64,000 bases of DNA from Anaerolineales bacterium. Lineage in GTDB: Bacteria > Chloroflexota > Anaerolineae > Anaerolineales > Villigracilaceae. A program made the position numbers and the translations under genes. Under the pieces are notes generated by a model. It was not told where the DNA came from and ran no database searches. It was given only the letters and a program-made list of their open reading frames with translations. Each line of letters begins with the position of its first letter. Positions within the stretch are counted from its first letter, which is position 1. Shown here piece by piece: positions 32,591 to 41,968 of this stretch. The stretch spans positions 24,474-88,473 of the forward strand of contig JACMLM010000009.1 of the NCBI GenBank assembly GCA_014379595.1, given 5' to 3'.

Positions 32591-32818
32591 TTACGAAGAG
32601 TCATCATCTGGCTGACGTTTATGTTCTTCGTTGATGATTTCCTTGTTAAGAATTCGCACTTCGCCGACCATCAACAGACGCATATCTCTCACAATATACT
32701 CGGCCAGTTCTTCATCTGAAATATCATCTCCATCAATATCCAAACGAAACTCCTGGCCTTGAACCCCGCCGCCGTTGGTAAAGTCAATTTCAAAATCGAA
32801 CTTTACACGTTTATTCAT
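32591..32818 (-). CDS. Small acidic protein of unknown function
   Basis: 75 residues. It starts MNKRVKFDFEIDFTNGGG and continues with an acidic 'DIDGDDISDEELAEYIVRDM' and 'LLMVGEVRILNKEIINEEH'. It looks like a compact beta-alpha protein that is probably conserved, but no family name is offered. It begins 45 bases after the HD-GYP stop. A 5' fragment of the same gene is duplicated upstream at 35240-35278, on the other side of the HD-GYP gene. This shows that the gene's original position was next to the CPBP-like gene. Confidence 0.6.
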   Translation of the reverse strand: MNKRVKFDFEIDFTNGGGVQGQEFRLDIDGDDISDEELAEYIVRDMRLLMVGEVRILNKEIINEEHKRQPDDDSS

Positions 32819-32863
32819 ACGATATTCACTATTTTCATGCAGATCTGTTTGACAACCATAACT

Positions 32864-35116
32864 TTAGTTTTTGTTTATTTTCTGCCATTGAATTTGTTTC
32901 ATAAAGTCTACGAATATTTCTACTACATCAGGATCAAAGTGCTGGCCTGTCCCATCCTCGATATGAGCCAATGCCTTCTCAGGTGCCCACGCCGCACGGT
33001 AGGGACGGTCACTGGTTAATGCGTCCCAAACATCCACGACGGCAAAGATGCGCGCAATTAAAGGAATCTCTGCCCCCTTTAAGCCTCGTGGATAACCTGT
33101 GCCGTCCCATTTCTCGTGATGACAGTAGGGAATATCAAGTGCCGGCCGCAAGTAGTTGATCGGCACGAGCATCTCATGGGCGAAGACCGGATGCTGCCGC
33201 ATAATATCCCATTCATCTGGATCAAGTGGTCCCTCTTTTAGAAGGATTTTGTCTGGTACGCCCATTTTGCCAATATCATGCAAAAGCGCTCCGCGGCGGG
33301 TGTGAATCAATTCGGCTTCGCTAAATCCAAAGACCCGCGCCAATTCCAAAGTCAGCTCAGTGACGCGCCGGGTATGTCCTTCTGTTTCCTTATCGCGTAA
33401 GTCCAGGGCGTGTGACCATCCTACGATTGTAGAGTCGTAGGCTTGTGAGAGTTCCTCGTTGGTGTGTTGGAGATCCTGGAAGAGGGTGGTGCTCTCAATG
33501 GCGATAGCTGCCTGCCCGGCCAAAGCTTCCATAAAATCGAGCCATTCTTTATCGGAATGATCCAGGAGGCTACGATGAAAAATCTCCAATACCCCCTTGA
33601 CTTTTCCCTGACTGATCAGTGGAGCTGCATAGTAGCTGACAAACCCTTCTTTCGCAAGCGAAGGAGCATTGATCAGGCTCTGAGGGTCGATTCTTAGATC
33701 ACGGACATGGACAGTTTGATGTTGTTGCGCAGCACGCCCTGCCATTCCTTCGCCAACACGCAGTCTTGTGTAGCGTAACGTTGATGTTTGGAAACCGCGG
33801 CTTGCGCCGAATTCAAGTTGTCCTTTGGTTTCATCCAGAAGCAGGATTGCTGCGGCATCCACTTGCAGTTGTTTCATGATCTGATCAAGAAATACATCCA
33901 ATGTCTCTTGTAGATCGTGATTGCTGGCGATGGCTATATCAATGGCGCGCAGGGCCTGGAGATGTTCCAATCTGCGGCGGGCATCCTTGAATAATCTTGT
34001 GTTGATGATGGCAAGGGCGGCCTGATCTGCCAGGCCATGCAATAACAGGAGTTCATCCTCGGTGAAATTGCGGCCTTGTCCCAAGGTGATGGCACTCAAA
34101 CTGCCGACCAGCTCGTTTTCATAATGCATCGTTGCGAATGCAATGGAGCGAAAATTGAGTCTCTTGAATTCGTTGAGGTAGGTGTTATCTGGAATTGCTT
34201 GCAGGTCGGCCAAAGTGAAAACAGGGCTCAGCAGTTCAACGGTCTGGTCATATGTGTCTTTTGAAAAAGGCGGAATGTCTCGGATCGAGTCTGGTGACAA
34301 TCCCAATCCCGCAACTGCCAGCAAAGCTTTTTCCCGCTCATCATACAACATCACAAGCGAAACTTGTGTACCAAAAGCCTGTACAACCTCTTCACTGATG
34401 GCTTTCATTAAAGTGTCCAGGTCGAGCTGTGCATTTAGCCTCTCCGCCACTCGCAGCAAGACCTCCGCACGAGCAGCCGCATGGCGGCTGTATTCTTCCT
34501 TTTCTGCCAGTTCCGCCCGGCGATCCCGCTCTATCAGGTTTCGATGACGTGTGAGCAAAATAATGAGAATGGATGTAACCAATATGAAGCTAAAAGGTCC
34601 GATCAGGATGTCATTGAGTGGAATGCTTGGAACAAACAGTGGAACAAATAGCAGCCCAATCAGGTTGGCTATCATGAGCAGCGCGAGCTCGCCCGGTTTT
34701 AGGAATAGGCTGCCAATCCATATTGAGATGATCAGATAATCCAGCAAGCCACCGAGAATCCCGCTAGGCTCAGCCAGGGCGGTTATAAACCCGGCCAACG
34801 ATAAGGAAATGACGCTCAGAACGCCTGTGAGTCGAACATAATGTGTTCTACTTAAAAGATAAATGACAGTTAGTATGACAACTTCTGCTATGGTATGCCG
34901 GTAGCCTGTGTAATTCTCAATTTCGGTCAGCGCTACAGTAGTTGATTCCACCAAGGAAGCTAAAATTATGATCCCCAGCAAAAGGGAGGAGAGTAATGTG
35001 GCCTGGCGACGCTGGTCTCGTTCCTCGATCCGAGGCGATGGCGCGATAAACCAGCGCCATAATTTATGGGTGAATCGTTCGTTTTTTTTTGTTTCCTCGG
35101 GGAAATTTTCTTTCAT
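32864..35116 (-). CDS. Membrane GAF-GAF-HD-GYP cyclic di-GMP phosphodiesterase
   Basis: 750 residues. The N-terminal region has five to six membrane helices (~40-195) after a charged cytosolic start. A coiled linker leads to two GAF domains (~225-385 and ~395-545). The C-terminal HD-GYP domain has 'GHTRRVTELTLELA', the metal-binding 'GALLHDIGKMGVPD', 'HHEKWDGTGYPRGLKG' with the GYP triplet, and 'VVDVWDALTSDRPYR'. All the HD and GYP signature residues are present, so hydrolysis of cyclic di-GMP is likely. The gene is flanked by duplicated 5' ends of the small gene at 32591-32818, indicating insertion at this site. Confidence 0.9.
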   Translation of the reverse strand: MKENFPEETKKNERFTHKLWRWFIAPSPRIEERDQRRQATLLSSLLLGIIILASLVESTTVALTEIENYTGYRHTIAEVVILTVIYLLSRTHYVRLTGVLSVISLSLAGFITALAEPSGILGGLLDYLIISIWIGSLFLKPGELALLMIANLIGLLFVPLFVPSIPLNDILIGPFSFILVTSILIILLTRHRNLIERDRRAELAEKEEYSRHAAARAEVLLRVAERLNAQLDLDTLMKAISEEVVQAFGTQVSLVMLYDEREKALLAVAGLGLSPDSIRDIPPFSKDTYDQTVELLSPVFTLADLQAIPDNTYLNEFKRLNFRSIAFATMHYENELVGSLSAITLGQGRNFTEDELLLLHGLADQAALAIINTRLFKDARRRLEHLQALRAIDIAIASNHDLQETLDVFLDQIMKQLQVDAAAILLLDETKGQLEFGASRGFQTSTLRYTRLRVGEGMAGRAAQQHQTVHVRDLRIDPQSLINAPSLAKEGFVSYYAAPLISQGKVKGVLEIFHRSLLDHSDKEWLDFMEALAGQAAIAIESTTLFQDLQHTNEELSQAYDSTIVGWSHALDLRDKETEGHTRRVTELTLELARVFGFSEAELIHTRRGALLHDIGKMGVPDKILLKEGPLDPDEWDIMRQHPVFAHEMLVPINYLRPALDIPYCHHEKWDGTGYPRGLKGAEIPLIARIFAVVDVWDALTSDRPYRAAWAPEKALAHIEDGTGQHFDPDVVEIFVDFMKQIQWQKINKN

Positions 35117-35182
35117 GAAACTACCCTACCAGCAGGGCAAATTGGTGGATAAACAGTAGTATTGTACTCCCCTCCTGATGAT

Positions 35183-35241
35183 AACAAGACCTCCGAGTTC
35201 TTGCCCACAGGGCGCTTCGCGAAGAACTCGGGGGTCTTGTT
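35183..35241. terminator. Long hairpin terminator/repeat between CPBP-like and HD-GYP genes
   Basis: A 20-bp stem with one G-T pair (AACAAGACCTCCGAGTTCTT with its complement) encloses 19 bases. A related hairpin with the core GACCTCCGAGTTCTT occurs at 51902-51934, and one with CTCCGAG at 58537-58580, so it is a dispersed family. It lies downstream of the ghost at 35240-35278. Confidence 0.65.
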
Positions 35242-35278
35242 AGTCAATTTCAAAATCAAATTTTAAGCGTTTGTTCAT
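35240..35278 (-). pseudogene. Ghost of the 5' end of the small gene at 32591-32818
   Basis: ATG at 35278 opens MNKRLKFDFEID and stops at once (TAA, 35240-35242); the intact gene has MNKRVKFDFEID. The alignment extends over ~48 bases (35242-35289 with 32782-32829). Of the coding differences four are silent and one is Val to Leu. It begins 14 bases after the CPBP-like stop. Confidence 0.75.
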
Positions 35279-35292
35279 AAGATGTTGCTTGC

Positions 35293-36093
35293 TTAACTAG
35301 ATGAGTTGAGCGCAAGTTGCAGTGCTGTGGTAACCGTATTGTATACAAAATATGTGATAGTTGTAGGCGTTAACGACTTGGAACGTGAGGCTAAATATCC
35401 AAGCCATAAACCGAGTATTGGCATTGTTATCCAAAAAGCTTTTGATGGGAAAAGATTTATGTGCGCAAGCGAAAATAAAACTGCCTGGATGAAAATGATT
35501 GCAACATTATTCATTCCCCATTTTTTCAAGGCCATCCACAATATTCCCCAAAAAAGCATCACCTCATAGATGGCATTCCAAAGTCTAACTGAAATTGCCC
35601 AGGTTGTTTCTGTGACACCCTGCGCAAACAAGTTAGGAAAATACGAGAGAGATTCAATAACAATTCCTAACAAAATTAATGGTATTAAACCTATGACAGT
35701 GAAAAGGAAAGTTGAATATTTTGGAAGCGAGACATCTCTTTCAAAAATCAAATTCTCATCGAACAAAAGCCTGAAGAAAAGCAAAAGGCTCGCAAGCAGA
35801 AAATATTCCACTATAGAGCCCCAAAAATAAAAACACAGTAAAAAACTTGATAATGCAAAAAGTAGTATAAAAGGCTTGTCAATTTGCAGGAGATGCAGAG
35901 ATTTTTGATTTACCCAAATCACAAAGACAAGCAATGGCAGTATTATCAAGCCTTGATAAAATAATGTGTAATCTCCCCACAACTTTTCAACTAGATAACT
36001 GTTTCCAAGTCTAAGCGCAAACAATATTATTAAGACCCCTATGGTTATCTTTTCTTTGTTAATAAATAACCATCCATCGTAAGCTATCTTCAT
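35293..36093 (-). CDS. CPBP-like intramembrane protein
   Basis: The ATG at 36093 (MKIAYDGWLF) overlaps the ABC-F stop as ATGA and is preferred over the start six codons earlier. The product is 266 residues with about eight hydrophobic helices. Late in the protein 'AIYEVMLFWGILWMAL' and 'AVLFSLAHINLFPS' match the last two conserved blocks of CPBP (CAAX-protease/bacteriocin-processing) proteins. Glu and FxxxH are present, but the first block has a single Glu instead of EExxxR, so proteolytic activity is doubtful. It is translationally coupled to the ABC-F ATPase. No pathway is evident. Confidence 0.55.
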   Translation of the reverse strand: MKIAYDGWLFINKEKITIGVLIILFALRLGNSYLVEKLWGDYTLFYQGLIILPLLVFVIWVNQKSLHLLQIDKPFILLFALSSFLLCFYFWGSIVEYFLLASLLLFFRLLFDENLIFERDVSLPKYSTFLFTVIGLIPLILLGIVIESLSYFPNLFAQGVTETTWAISVRLWNAIYEVMLFWGILWMALKKWGMNNVAIIFIQAVLFSLAHINLFPSKAFWITMPILGLWLGYLASRSKSLTPTTITYFVYNTVTTALQLALNSSS

Positions 36094-38108
36094 CCTTGCA
36101 AAGTTTCCCACTCCGCTAGAACTATATCCATCTCTTTTTGTACACTATCATAATCTTTCGCCAGTTTCACAACTGCCCCCGCATCTTTGGGCGGATGTGC
36201 CAACTGCTCGCCAATTTCACTTAGTTGAGCTTCGAGGGATGCGATCTTATTTTCCAGCTCCTGCTTCTTCGCGGTCTTTTTTTTATCTTCTTTTGTATTA
36301 GGTGACTTTGCCTTTGACGCTTCATTTTTTTTAGTGTCAACTACAGTCACTTCCCGCTCCGCTTGGACAGTTGCTCGGCGAGCCAGGTCTTTTTCGCGTT
36401 CTTCCCTCAACTGAGAATAAATACCCTTGAAGATGATCAAGTGCGATTCGTCTGTGTCAACTTCCCAGATTTGAGTTGCGATTGCGTCTACGAGATAACG
36501 GTCATGCGTGACGAGTAAAATCGTACCTTCGTAATCATCGAGTACGGCTTCCAGAATTTCCTGTGAAGGAATATCCAAATGGTTGGTAGGTTCATCTAAT
36601 AATAGAAGATTGGTATCTTGCAAGGCAAGTTTTGCCAATGCCAAACGTCCGCGCTCACCACCGGAGAGCATGGATACCATTTTGAAAGCATCGTCGCCGG
36701 AGAATAGATATTTACCGAGATACTCGCGTGCTTTTTGTGGAACCCAGCCTGTGAAATGCATGATCTCATCGATCACGCTTTTTGTTGGGTCAAGGCTTTC
36801 GTGTGCCTGAGCAAAATACCCAATGTGCAGACTCTCTCCCAGAGTCACCTCACCCGCTAACGGCGGAATCTGACCGAGGATCGTTTTTAGAAAAGTCGAT
36901 TTACCCGCGCCATTCGGTCCAATTAATGCGGCACAGTCGCCGCGCCGTAAATCAATATTGGGCGAACGGAATAAAAATTTATCTGAAAATCCCACTTCAA
37001 GATTTTCAGTGCGAATGACCATATCACCAGAGCGCTTGGCCTGAGCAAGGCGCAAATGCAAATTGGGCAACTGGCGCACAGGCGATTGCAATGCATTGAT
37101 GCGGCGGCCAGCTTCGTCCACGCCCATGATGGACATGGTGACTGCAACTTCACCTGCGGTCTCGCTCCACTTTTGTTTGAGCGCGGCTTCCATGCCGATC
37201 TGTTCAATGGCTTGAACAATGCGCGAGAGGCGTTTGAGTTTGCCTTTAGCTTGCAATACATTTTGTCCCGCCACATTTTTGCGGATGTATTCCATTTCTT
37301 TCTGAAGCTTTTCTTTTTCGCTGTCAAAAACTTCCTGACGGCGCGCCATGCGTTCGGCACGCTGCTTAAGATATGCGCTGTAATTTCCGCGATACGTTTC
37401 TGTTGCACCGGGGAACATTTCCAAAATCGCATTGCTGGCTTTATCTAAAAAGAAGCGATCATGTGAAATAATAATCGCCGCGCCTTCCCATTGACTCAAA
37501 TATCCTTCGAGCCATTCAACGGCAGCAATATCCAAATGATTGGTGGGTTCATCAAGCAGTAACAAATCAGGGTCTTCGAGCAGGAGGCGTGCGAGAAATC
37601 CACGTGTGCGCTGTCCGCCTGAAAGATGATCAAGGTCAAGTTGATAATCGGCTTCGCTGAATCCCAAACCCGTCAACACCTGGCGGATCTTCGTCATATA
37701 AGTGTAGCCGCCGCGCCGCTCAAATTCTTCCTGCAATTTGCCGTAGCGTTCCATTACTTCTTCAAGTTGCGCAGAGGGGTCAGACATCAGCCCTTCAAGG
37801 CGATGCAATTCTTCCTGCTCATCTTTAAAATGACTAAAGACAGCTTCGCACGCCGACCAGATCGTTCCCGTCATTTGGAAATCTGCTTCTTGCGACAAAT
37901 ACCCGATTCGGACTCCGCGTGAGCGGGCCACTGTTCCCGCAGTAGGTTCATCAGCGCCGACAAGGATTCGCAGAAGCGTGGTCTTGCCGATTCCGTTTGG
38001 CCCAACAATGGCCATGCGCGCGCCTTTGGACACAGTGAAAGACACCCCGCTGAAAATATCAGTAGGGCCGTATGATTTAGAGAGTGAACTTACAGTAATG
38101 AGTGACAT
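36090..38108 (-). CDS. ABC-F ATPase (Uup/YfmR-like)
   Basis: 672 residues with two ABC cassettes and no membrane domain. The first has Walker A 'GPNGIGKTTLL', signature 'LSGGQRTRGFL' and 'LLLLDEPTNHLD'. The second has 'GPNGAGKSTFL', 'LSGGERGRLAL' and again 'LLLLDEPTNHLD'. The interdomain linker (~245-330) is a charged helical hairpin. The last ~90 residues are a Lys/Glu-rich coiled coil ('ELENKIASLEAQLSEIGEQL'), as in Uup and YfmR types. Such proteins act at the ribosomal E site to relieve stalled or imbalanced translation. It is distinct from EttA in this window and is coupled to the CPBP-like gene by an ATGA overlap. Confidence 0.9.
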   Translation of the reverse strand: MSLITVSSLSKSYGPTDIFSGVSFTVSKGARMAIVGPNGIGKTTLLRILVGADEPTAGTVARSRGVRIGYLSQEADFQMTGTIWSACEAVFSHFKDEQEELHRLEGLMSDPSAQLEEVMERYGKLQEEFERRGGYTYMTKIRQVLTGLGFSEADYQLDLDHLSGGQRTRGFLARLLLEDPDLLLLDEPTNHLDIAAVEWLEGYLSQWEGAAIIISHDRFFLDKASNAILEMFPGATETYRGNYSAYLKQRAERMARRQEVFDSEKEKLQKEMEYIRKNVAGQNVLQAKGKLKRLSRIVQAIEQIGMEAALKQKWSETAGEVAVTMSIMGVDEAGRRINALQSPVRQLPNLHLRLAQAKRSGDMVIRTENLEVGFSDKFLFRSPNIDLRRGDCAALIGPNGAGKSTFLKTILGQIPPLAGEVTLGESLHIGYFAQAHESLDPTKSVIDEIMHFTGWVPQKAREYLGKYLFSGDDAFKMVSMLSGGERGRLALAKLALQDTNLLLLDEPTNHLDIPSQEILEAVLDDYEGTILLVTHDRYLVDAIATQIWEVDTDESHLIIFKGIYSQLREEREKDLARRATVQAEREVTVVDTKKNEASKAKSPNTKEDKKKTAKKQELENKIASLEAQLSEIGEQLAHPPKDAGAVVKLAKDYDSVQKEMDIVLAEWETLQG

Positions 38109-38188
38109 GGTTTTCCAGATTTTAGTTTTGAACGCCCCGTATTATAAAGCACCCACTACAATCGGGCCTCCCCAAATCCTGTATAGGT

Positions 38189-38827
38189 TTAATAAGCAAG
38201 AAACCAAAATACAGCTTCAGATTTACTAGGATTTACCCAAAGCGTAGTGATAATTTCGTTGTCTCTTTCCAACCGAATATATCGCTCCCAATCTTCATTC
38301 CAATTTAGGTTTGGGAAAAAATCATTAGGGTTTATATCAAAAGTATCTGTATCTTTGTCGAATTGGAGTTTATGGGTTGTAATAATTTTTTCGGTGATCT
38401 GAGGAGTTGTTTTAAAAGTCACAATAATTTCAGTTTCAAATCCACCAGATATATCGCGCGCCGTAATATTTGACACTCCACTAGGTAATGGATCGAGCAC
38501 AAAAACCTCGAAGATATTTTTGGGGTCGCGCTCGTGCATGGTCCAACCAAATGCTAATCCAAACAAAACAGGGAATATTATTGCAGGTACGAGATAACTT
38601 GTTTTCCAACTCGCCTTATTAGCGAATTTAAAGATAAAGAACAGAATATATGCTACTGGTAATCCAATTATTAGTGGAAGAATAATAGTACTAATTGCGT
38701 TAATATTTGGCCCGATAAAGGCAAATGAAATTAGTCCGGCCAAGATAACAGTAATGCCAAATAAAAGACTAAACAGGACAATGCTGAGGATTGCCCATAA
38801 AACTCTTTTTAGTTTTTCGTTTTTCAT
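38189..38827 (-). CDS. Membrane protein of unknown function
   Basis: 212 residues. Three hydrophobic helices occupy residues ~10-95 ('LWAILSIVLFSLLFGITVIL', 'IILPLIIGLPVAYILFFIF', 'LVPAIIFPVLFGLAFGW'). The C-terminal half is soluble and beta-rich ('AVFWFLAY' end), probably extracytoplasmic. No family was recognised. Monocistronic between the ABC-F gene and the acetyltransferase gene. Confidence 0.55.
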   Translation of the reverse strand: MKNEKLKRVLWAILSIVLFSLLFGITVILAGLISFAFIGPNINAISTIILPLIIGLPVAYILFFIFKFANKASWKTSYLVPAIIFPVLFGLAFGWTMHERDPKNIFEVFVLDPLPSGVSNITARDISGGFETEIIVTFKTTPQITEKIITTHKLQFDKDTDTFDINPNDFFPNLNWNEDWERYIRLERDNEIITTLWVNPSKSEAVFWFLAY

Positions 38828-38864
38828 AGAACTCCCTTTTTTATTTTACATTATATGAGATTGA

Positions 38865-39398
38865 TTACTTCACAATCGCATACATATAACTATCCCTCGG
38901 CACATCGCTAATATTTGGGTGAACAATATATTTTCGTAACAATCCCTCGCGCTGCATTCCTGCTTTTTCCAAAACTCGTTGTGATGCAAAATTCTCCACA
39001 TCGGTTGTGGCGTACACGCGATAAATAGATTGCTGTCCAAATGCCCAGTCAATAATGGCGCGAGTCGCCTCGGTCATATATCCCTTGCCTTGATAGTCTT
39101 TATTCATTACATATCCAATTGCTATTTTATGTCCTTCAATTTGTGGATCGATCATTCCGATAACTGTGCCGCTTTCTTTTAATGTGATCATATATGGAAA
39201 GCGTGAGTCTCCATCCCATGCGGCGATTGCTCTTGTAAGCATGGATTCCGTTTGTCCGATATTTTTGTGAGGGAGCCATGTGAGGAAGTAAGTAACTTCA
39301 GAGTCTTGCACCCAGCCTGCGAAGACAGCAGGTGCATCGTCCATGCTTGGCTTGCGGAGGATAAGGCGTACCGTTGAAATAATTTCAGGTGGCTTCAT
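38865..39398 (-). CDS. RimJ/RimL-type GNAT acetyltransferase
   Basis: The ATG at 39398 (MKPPEIISTVRLILRKP) is chosen; the longer frame would start at a TTG. The product is 177 residues. The pattern 'TVRLILRKPSMDDAPAVF', 'KIAIGYVMNKDYQGKGYMTEA' (acetyl-CoA loop QGKGYMTEA) and 'VYATTDVENFASQRVLEKAGM' is that of the RimL/SpeG-like group. Members acetylate protein N-termini, antibiotics or small amines. The gene is divergent from the large PF10342-like protein gene, sharing an intergenic region that holds a near-perfect palindrome. Confidence 0.85.
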   Translation of the reverse strand: MKPPEIISTVRLILRKPSMDDAPAVFAGWVQDSEVTYFLTWLPHKNIGQTESMLTRAIAAWDGDSRFPYMITLKESGTVIGMIDPQIEGHKIAIGYVMNKDYQGKGYMTEATRAIIDWAFGQQSIYRVYATTDVENFASQRVLEKAGMQREGLLRKYIVHPNISDVPRDSYMYAIVK

Positions 39399-39438
39399 AG
39401 TGGAATTATAAATCAATATGTAAATGGATTTTTAAACC

Positions 39439-39464
39439 GAAATATCATATATATGGTATATTTC
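39439..39464. promoter_or_regulatory. AT-rich palindrome in a divergent intergenic region
   Basis: GAAATATCATATATATGG followed by TATATTTC is a near-perfect inverted repeat centred between the acetyltransferase gene (minus) and the PF10342-like protein gene (plus). It could be an operator, but its high A/T content makes chance more likely than for the other dyads. Confidence 0.3.
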
Positions 39465-39520
39465 AGTTCTATTTATAAAACCTTGTCTAGATGACAGGTG
39501 GGAATTTGGAGGCTGATATG

Positions 39521-41878
39521 ACACGTAAAATTCTTCTGTTTGTTTTTACCCTATTAATGATATTAGTTCTGGTATGGCCGGCATCGTCTGTTTTTGCCAG
39601 CCAACAGGCTGCGGCTACCCCAACTGCTACACCGTCGCGCTGGCTTACTATTACTTCTCCAAATGGCGGAGAGGTTCTGTCTGCAGGCAGTACATACCGA
39701 ATCACCTGGAATTCATCATCCAATATTAATAAGGTCACAATTGGATATAAGGCATGTACCAGCTGTCTTAATTGGATTGTAAATAATATTCCAAATACAG
39801 GCTATTATGACTGGAATGTGTCTGTCGGTAACACGCAGAATACTCAGTTCAAAATCCAGGTTATCGGTTATCAAACTGGTGTAGGCTCAGTGATCGATTA
39901 TTCAGACGCGAACTTTACTGTTAATCCGTTACCTACTGCAACTCTCGCTCCCACCAAGACTCCTACTCCTACCAAAACCCTTACTCCTACCAAGACTCCC
40001 ACAAAAACAAAGACTACAACTCCCACACGCACGCCTACAAAAACAAAAACTACAACTCCTACTCGAACTCCCACGAAGACGCTGACTCCATCTGTCACGC
40101 CTACAAGTGTATTCACCAATACAGCAGTCGCAACCTCAACTTATACTTCTTCACCTACAAATACTGAAACTGCCATCGTTGCAACTGTCCCTACTAATAC
40201 TCCATCTCCATCCAACACGGTCACCTCCACTTCCACTGCTACTGAAACCCCTACATCAACCGCAACTGATGTTCCTACTTCAACTGCCACTGATACTTTC
40301 ACTCCAATTCCGACCAATACCGTAACAGATATTCCTACAAATACATCAACCAGTACTCCCGCGCCTTCATGCAGCAATATTTCTATTAATCGCACTCGCT
40401 TCAATGGCGACAACTTCGAAGCGCGCGTTATTAATAATAATGTGGCTCTTGCTTTCCTGACTGACGCATCTCTCGTCTGGGATACATCCTCTGCGCCTCC
40501 CATGTTCTTCAACTTTGCCAATTTCAATGGCATCCAGTATTATGATACAGACAGTACTATCTCCCCTATAAATGCACCCGCTTCTCCATCCATTCAAATG
40601 GACGGTGGGGGAACCTTGGCAACCTGGCTGGCAGATTTTGACAACGAAACCTTCGTAGGTTCCTACACTGTTACATTAACTTTTAACTTCCCAAGCTGGG
40701 GAGACTGTGTACTTATCGGTAACATCGATAATTTCACCCCAACACCATCTATTACAAATACCCCAACCAGCACAAGTACAGCAACACCAACATTTACCGC
40801 GACGCTGCTTCCAACAGATACTGAGATTAGCACGCCTGTAATTCCCACAAACTCACCTACACTTACCCATATACCAGCCCAAACGGTTACGCCTACAGGT
40901 AGGTGGATAACAATCACATCTCCCAATGGCGGTGAGATTCTCAATGAATTTAATGTATACCGAATTACATGGGATTCTTCTCCCGACATTGATACTGTTT
41001 ACATCGGATATAAAAGTTGCCCAAGTTGTTTAAGCTGGATTGTTACCAGTCTTCCAAACACCGGATATTATGATTGGTCAGTATTTGTAGGCAATACTAG
41101 CAATACACAGTTCACAATTTCTATTACAGGTTATGATACTGGCGTAGGCTCAGCATCGGATGTTTCAAATGCAGATTTCACAGTCATCCAAGCTACTCCT
41201 ACACCTACATTTACCCGTACGCCCAGCAGAACCCCTACACCTACTTTCACTCGTACCCCCAGTTCCACGCCTACACAAACACCAACTCTTGATCCTTTAA
41301 TTACGCCAACCATCACGCCTACTCAATACTATCCGATCCAATTGACTTCACCAAATGGCGGCGAACAAATTAATTATGGTGATAGCTACCAAATTACCTG
41401 GCAGGCTGACCCCATTATTATTATAGATAGAGTGGATATTTGGTTTGGATACAGGTGTATTGGTTGTACAGCATGGTCCAATAATCTCATCGCATCTGTT
41501 CAAAACACAGGCTATTATGATTGGGCTGTATTTGTGGACCATCCTGAATTGTATGAATTCAGAATCATACTTCTTGGCTTTGACGGTGCAGGTACCTTTA
41601 TTGGCGCTGATGATTCTGATCAACCATTCCTAATATTATTATCGTCCATCCCTACACATACACCCACTTTTACGCACACTATAACACCAACACGCACAGC
41701 TACACCAACGCGCACTGCTTCACCCACCCGGACGCCTACACCATCTCGCACACCAACTATTATCGTCACACCATCAATTACGATAACTCCTATACCATCA
41801 TTAACAGATTCGCCAACAAATACGCCCAGTTGGACCCCCACTCGTACTCCTACACCTACATCTTGCTTTGACTGTTAA
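39521..41878 (+). CDS. Large secreted protein with three PF10342-like modules and Thr/Pro linkers
   Basis: The ATG at 39521 follows TTTGGAGGC and opens a signal peptide (MTRKILLFVFTLLMIL). The mature part has three similar modules of ~90 residues. Each starts 'SPNGGE', contains a CxxC ('CTSC', 'CPSC', 'CIGC') and continues 'NTGYYDW'. They match the Ser-Thr-rich GPI-anchor-like (PF10342/Kre9-type) domain that is also common in Chloroflexota surface proteins. A fourth, different beta domain with 'NISINRTRFNGDNFEA' lies between the first and second modules. Long TPT-type linkers separate them, and the last residues are 'TPTSCFDC'. Probably a surface or adhesive glycoprotein. 785 residues. Confidence 0.8.
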   Translation, partial: TRKILLFVFTLLMILVLVWPASSVFASQQAAATPTATPSRWLTITSPNGGEVLSAGSTYRITWNSSSNINKVTIGYKACTSCLNWIVNNIPNTGYYDWNVSVGNTQNTQFKIQVIGYQTGVGSVIDYSDANFTVNPLPTATLAPTKTPTPTKTLTPTKTPTKTKTTTPTRTPTKTKTTTPTRTPTKTLTPSVTPTSVFTNTAVATSTYTSSPTNTETAIVATVPTNTPSPSNTVTSTSTATETPTSTATDVPTSTATDTFTPIPTNTVTDIPTNTSTSTPAPSCSNISINRTRFNGDNFEARVINNNVALAFLTDASLVWDTSSAPPMFFNFANFNGIQYYDTDSTISPINAPASPSIQMDGGGTLATWLADFDNETFVGSYTVTLTFNFPSWGDCVLIGNIDNFTPTPSITNTPTSTSTATPTFTATLLPTDTEISTPVIPTNSPTLTHIPAQTVTPTGRWITITSPNGGEILNEFNVYRITWDSSPDIDTVYIGYKSCPSCLSWIVTSLPNTGYYDWSVFVGNTSNTQFTISITGYDTGVGSASDVSNADFTVIQATPTPTFTRTPSRTPTPTFTRTPSSTPTQTPTLDPLITPTITPTQYYPIQLTSPNGGEQINYGDSYQITWQADPIIIIDRVDIWFGYRCIGCTAWSNNLIASVQNTGYYDWAVFVDHPELYEFRIILLGFDGAGTFIGADDSDQPFLILLSSIPTHTPTFTHTITPTRTATPTRTASPTRTPTPSRTPTIIVTPSITITPIPSLTDSPTNTPSWTPTRTPTPTSCFDC

Positions 41879-41892
41879 TTATCGCATCATGT

Positions 41893-41930
41893 AACAAAAA
41901 GCACCGGCTATTTAGCCGGTGCTTTTTGTT
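41893..41930 (+). terminator. Terminator after the PF10342-like protein gene
   Basis: An 18-bp perfect stem (AACAAAAAGCACCGGCTA) with a two-base loop, 14 bases after the stop codon, ending in TTTTTGTT. Confidence 0.85.
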
Positions 41931-41968
41931 TACGTTGACTCAAATGATAAAGGTACTTGCTAAAACTT

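Noticed and set aside
39940..40370. Repetitive stretch resembling a tandem repeat or CRISPR array
   Set aside because: The repeats are irregular Thr/Pro codons (ACT/CCT triplets) of an expressed linker, with no constant repeat length or spacers. Valine-rich ORFs on the opposite strand are shadows of it.
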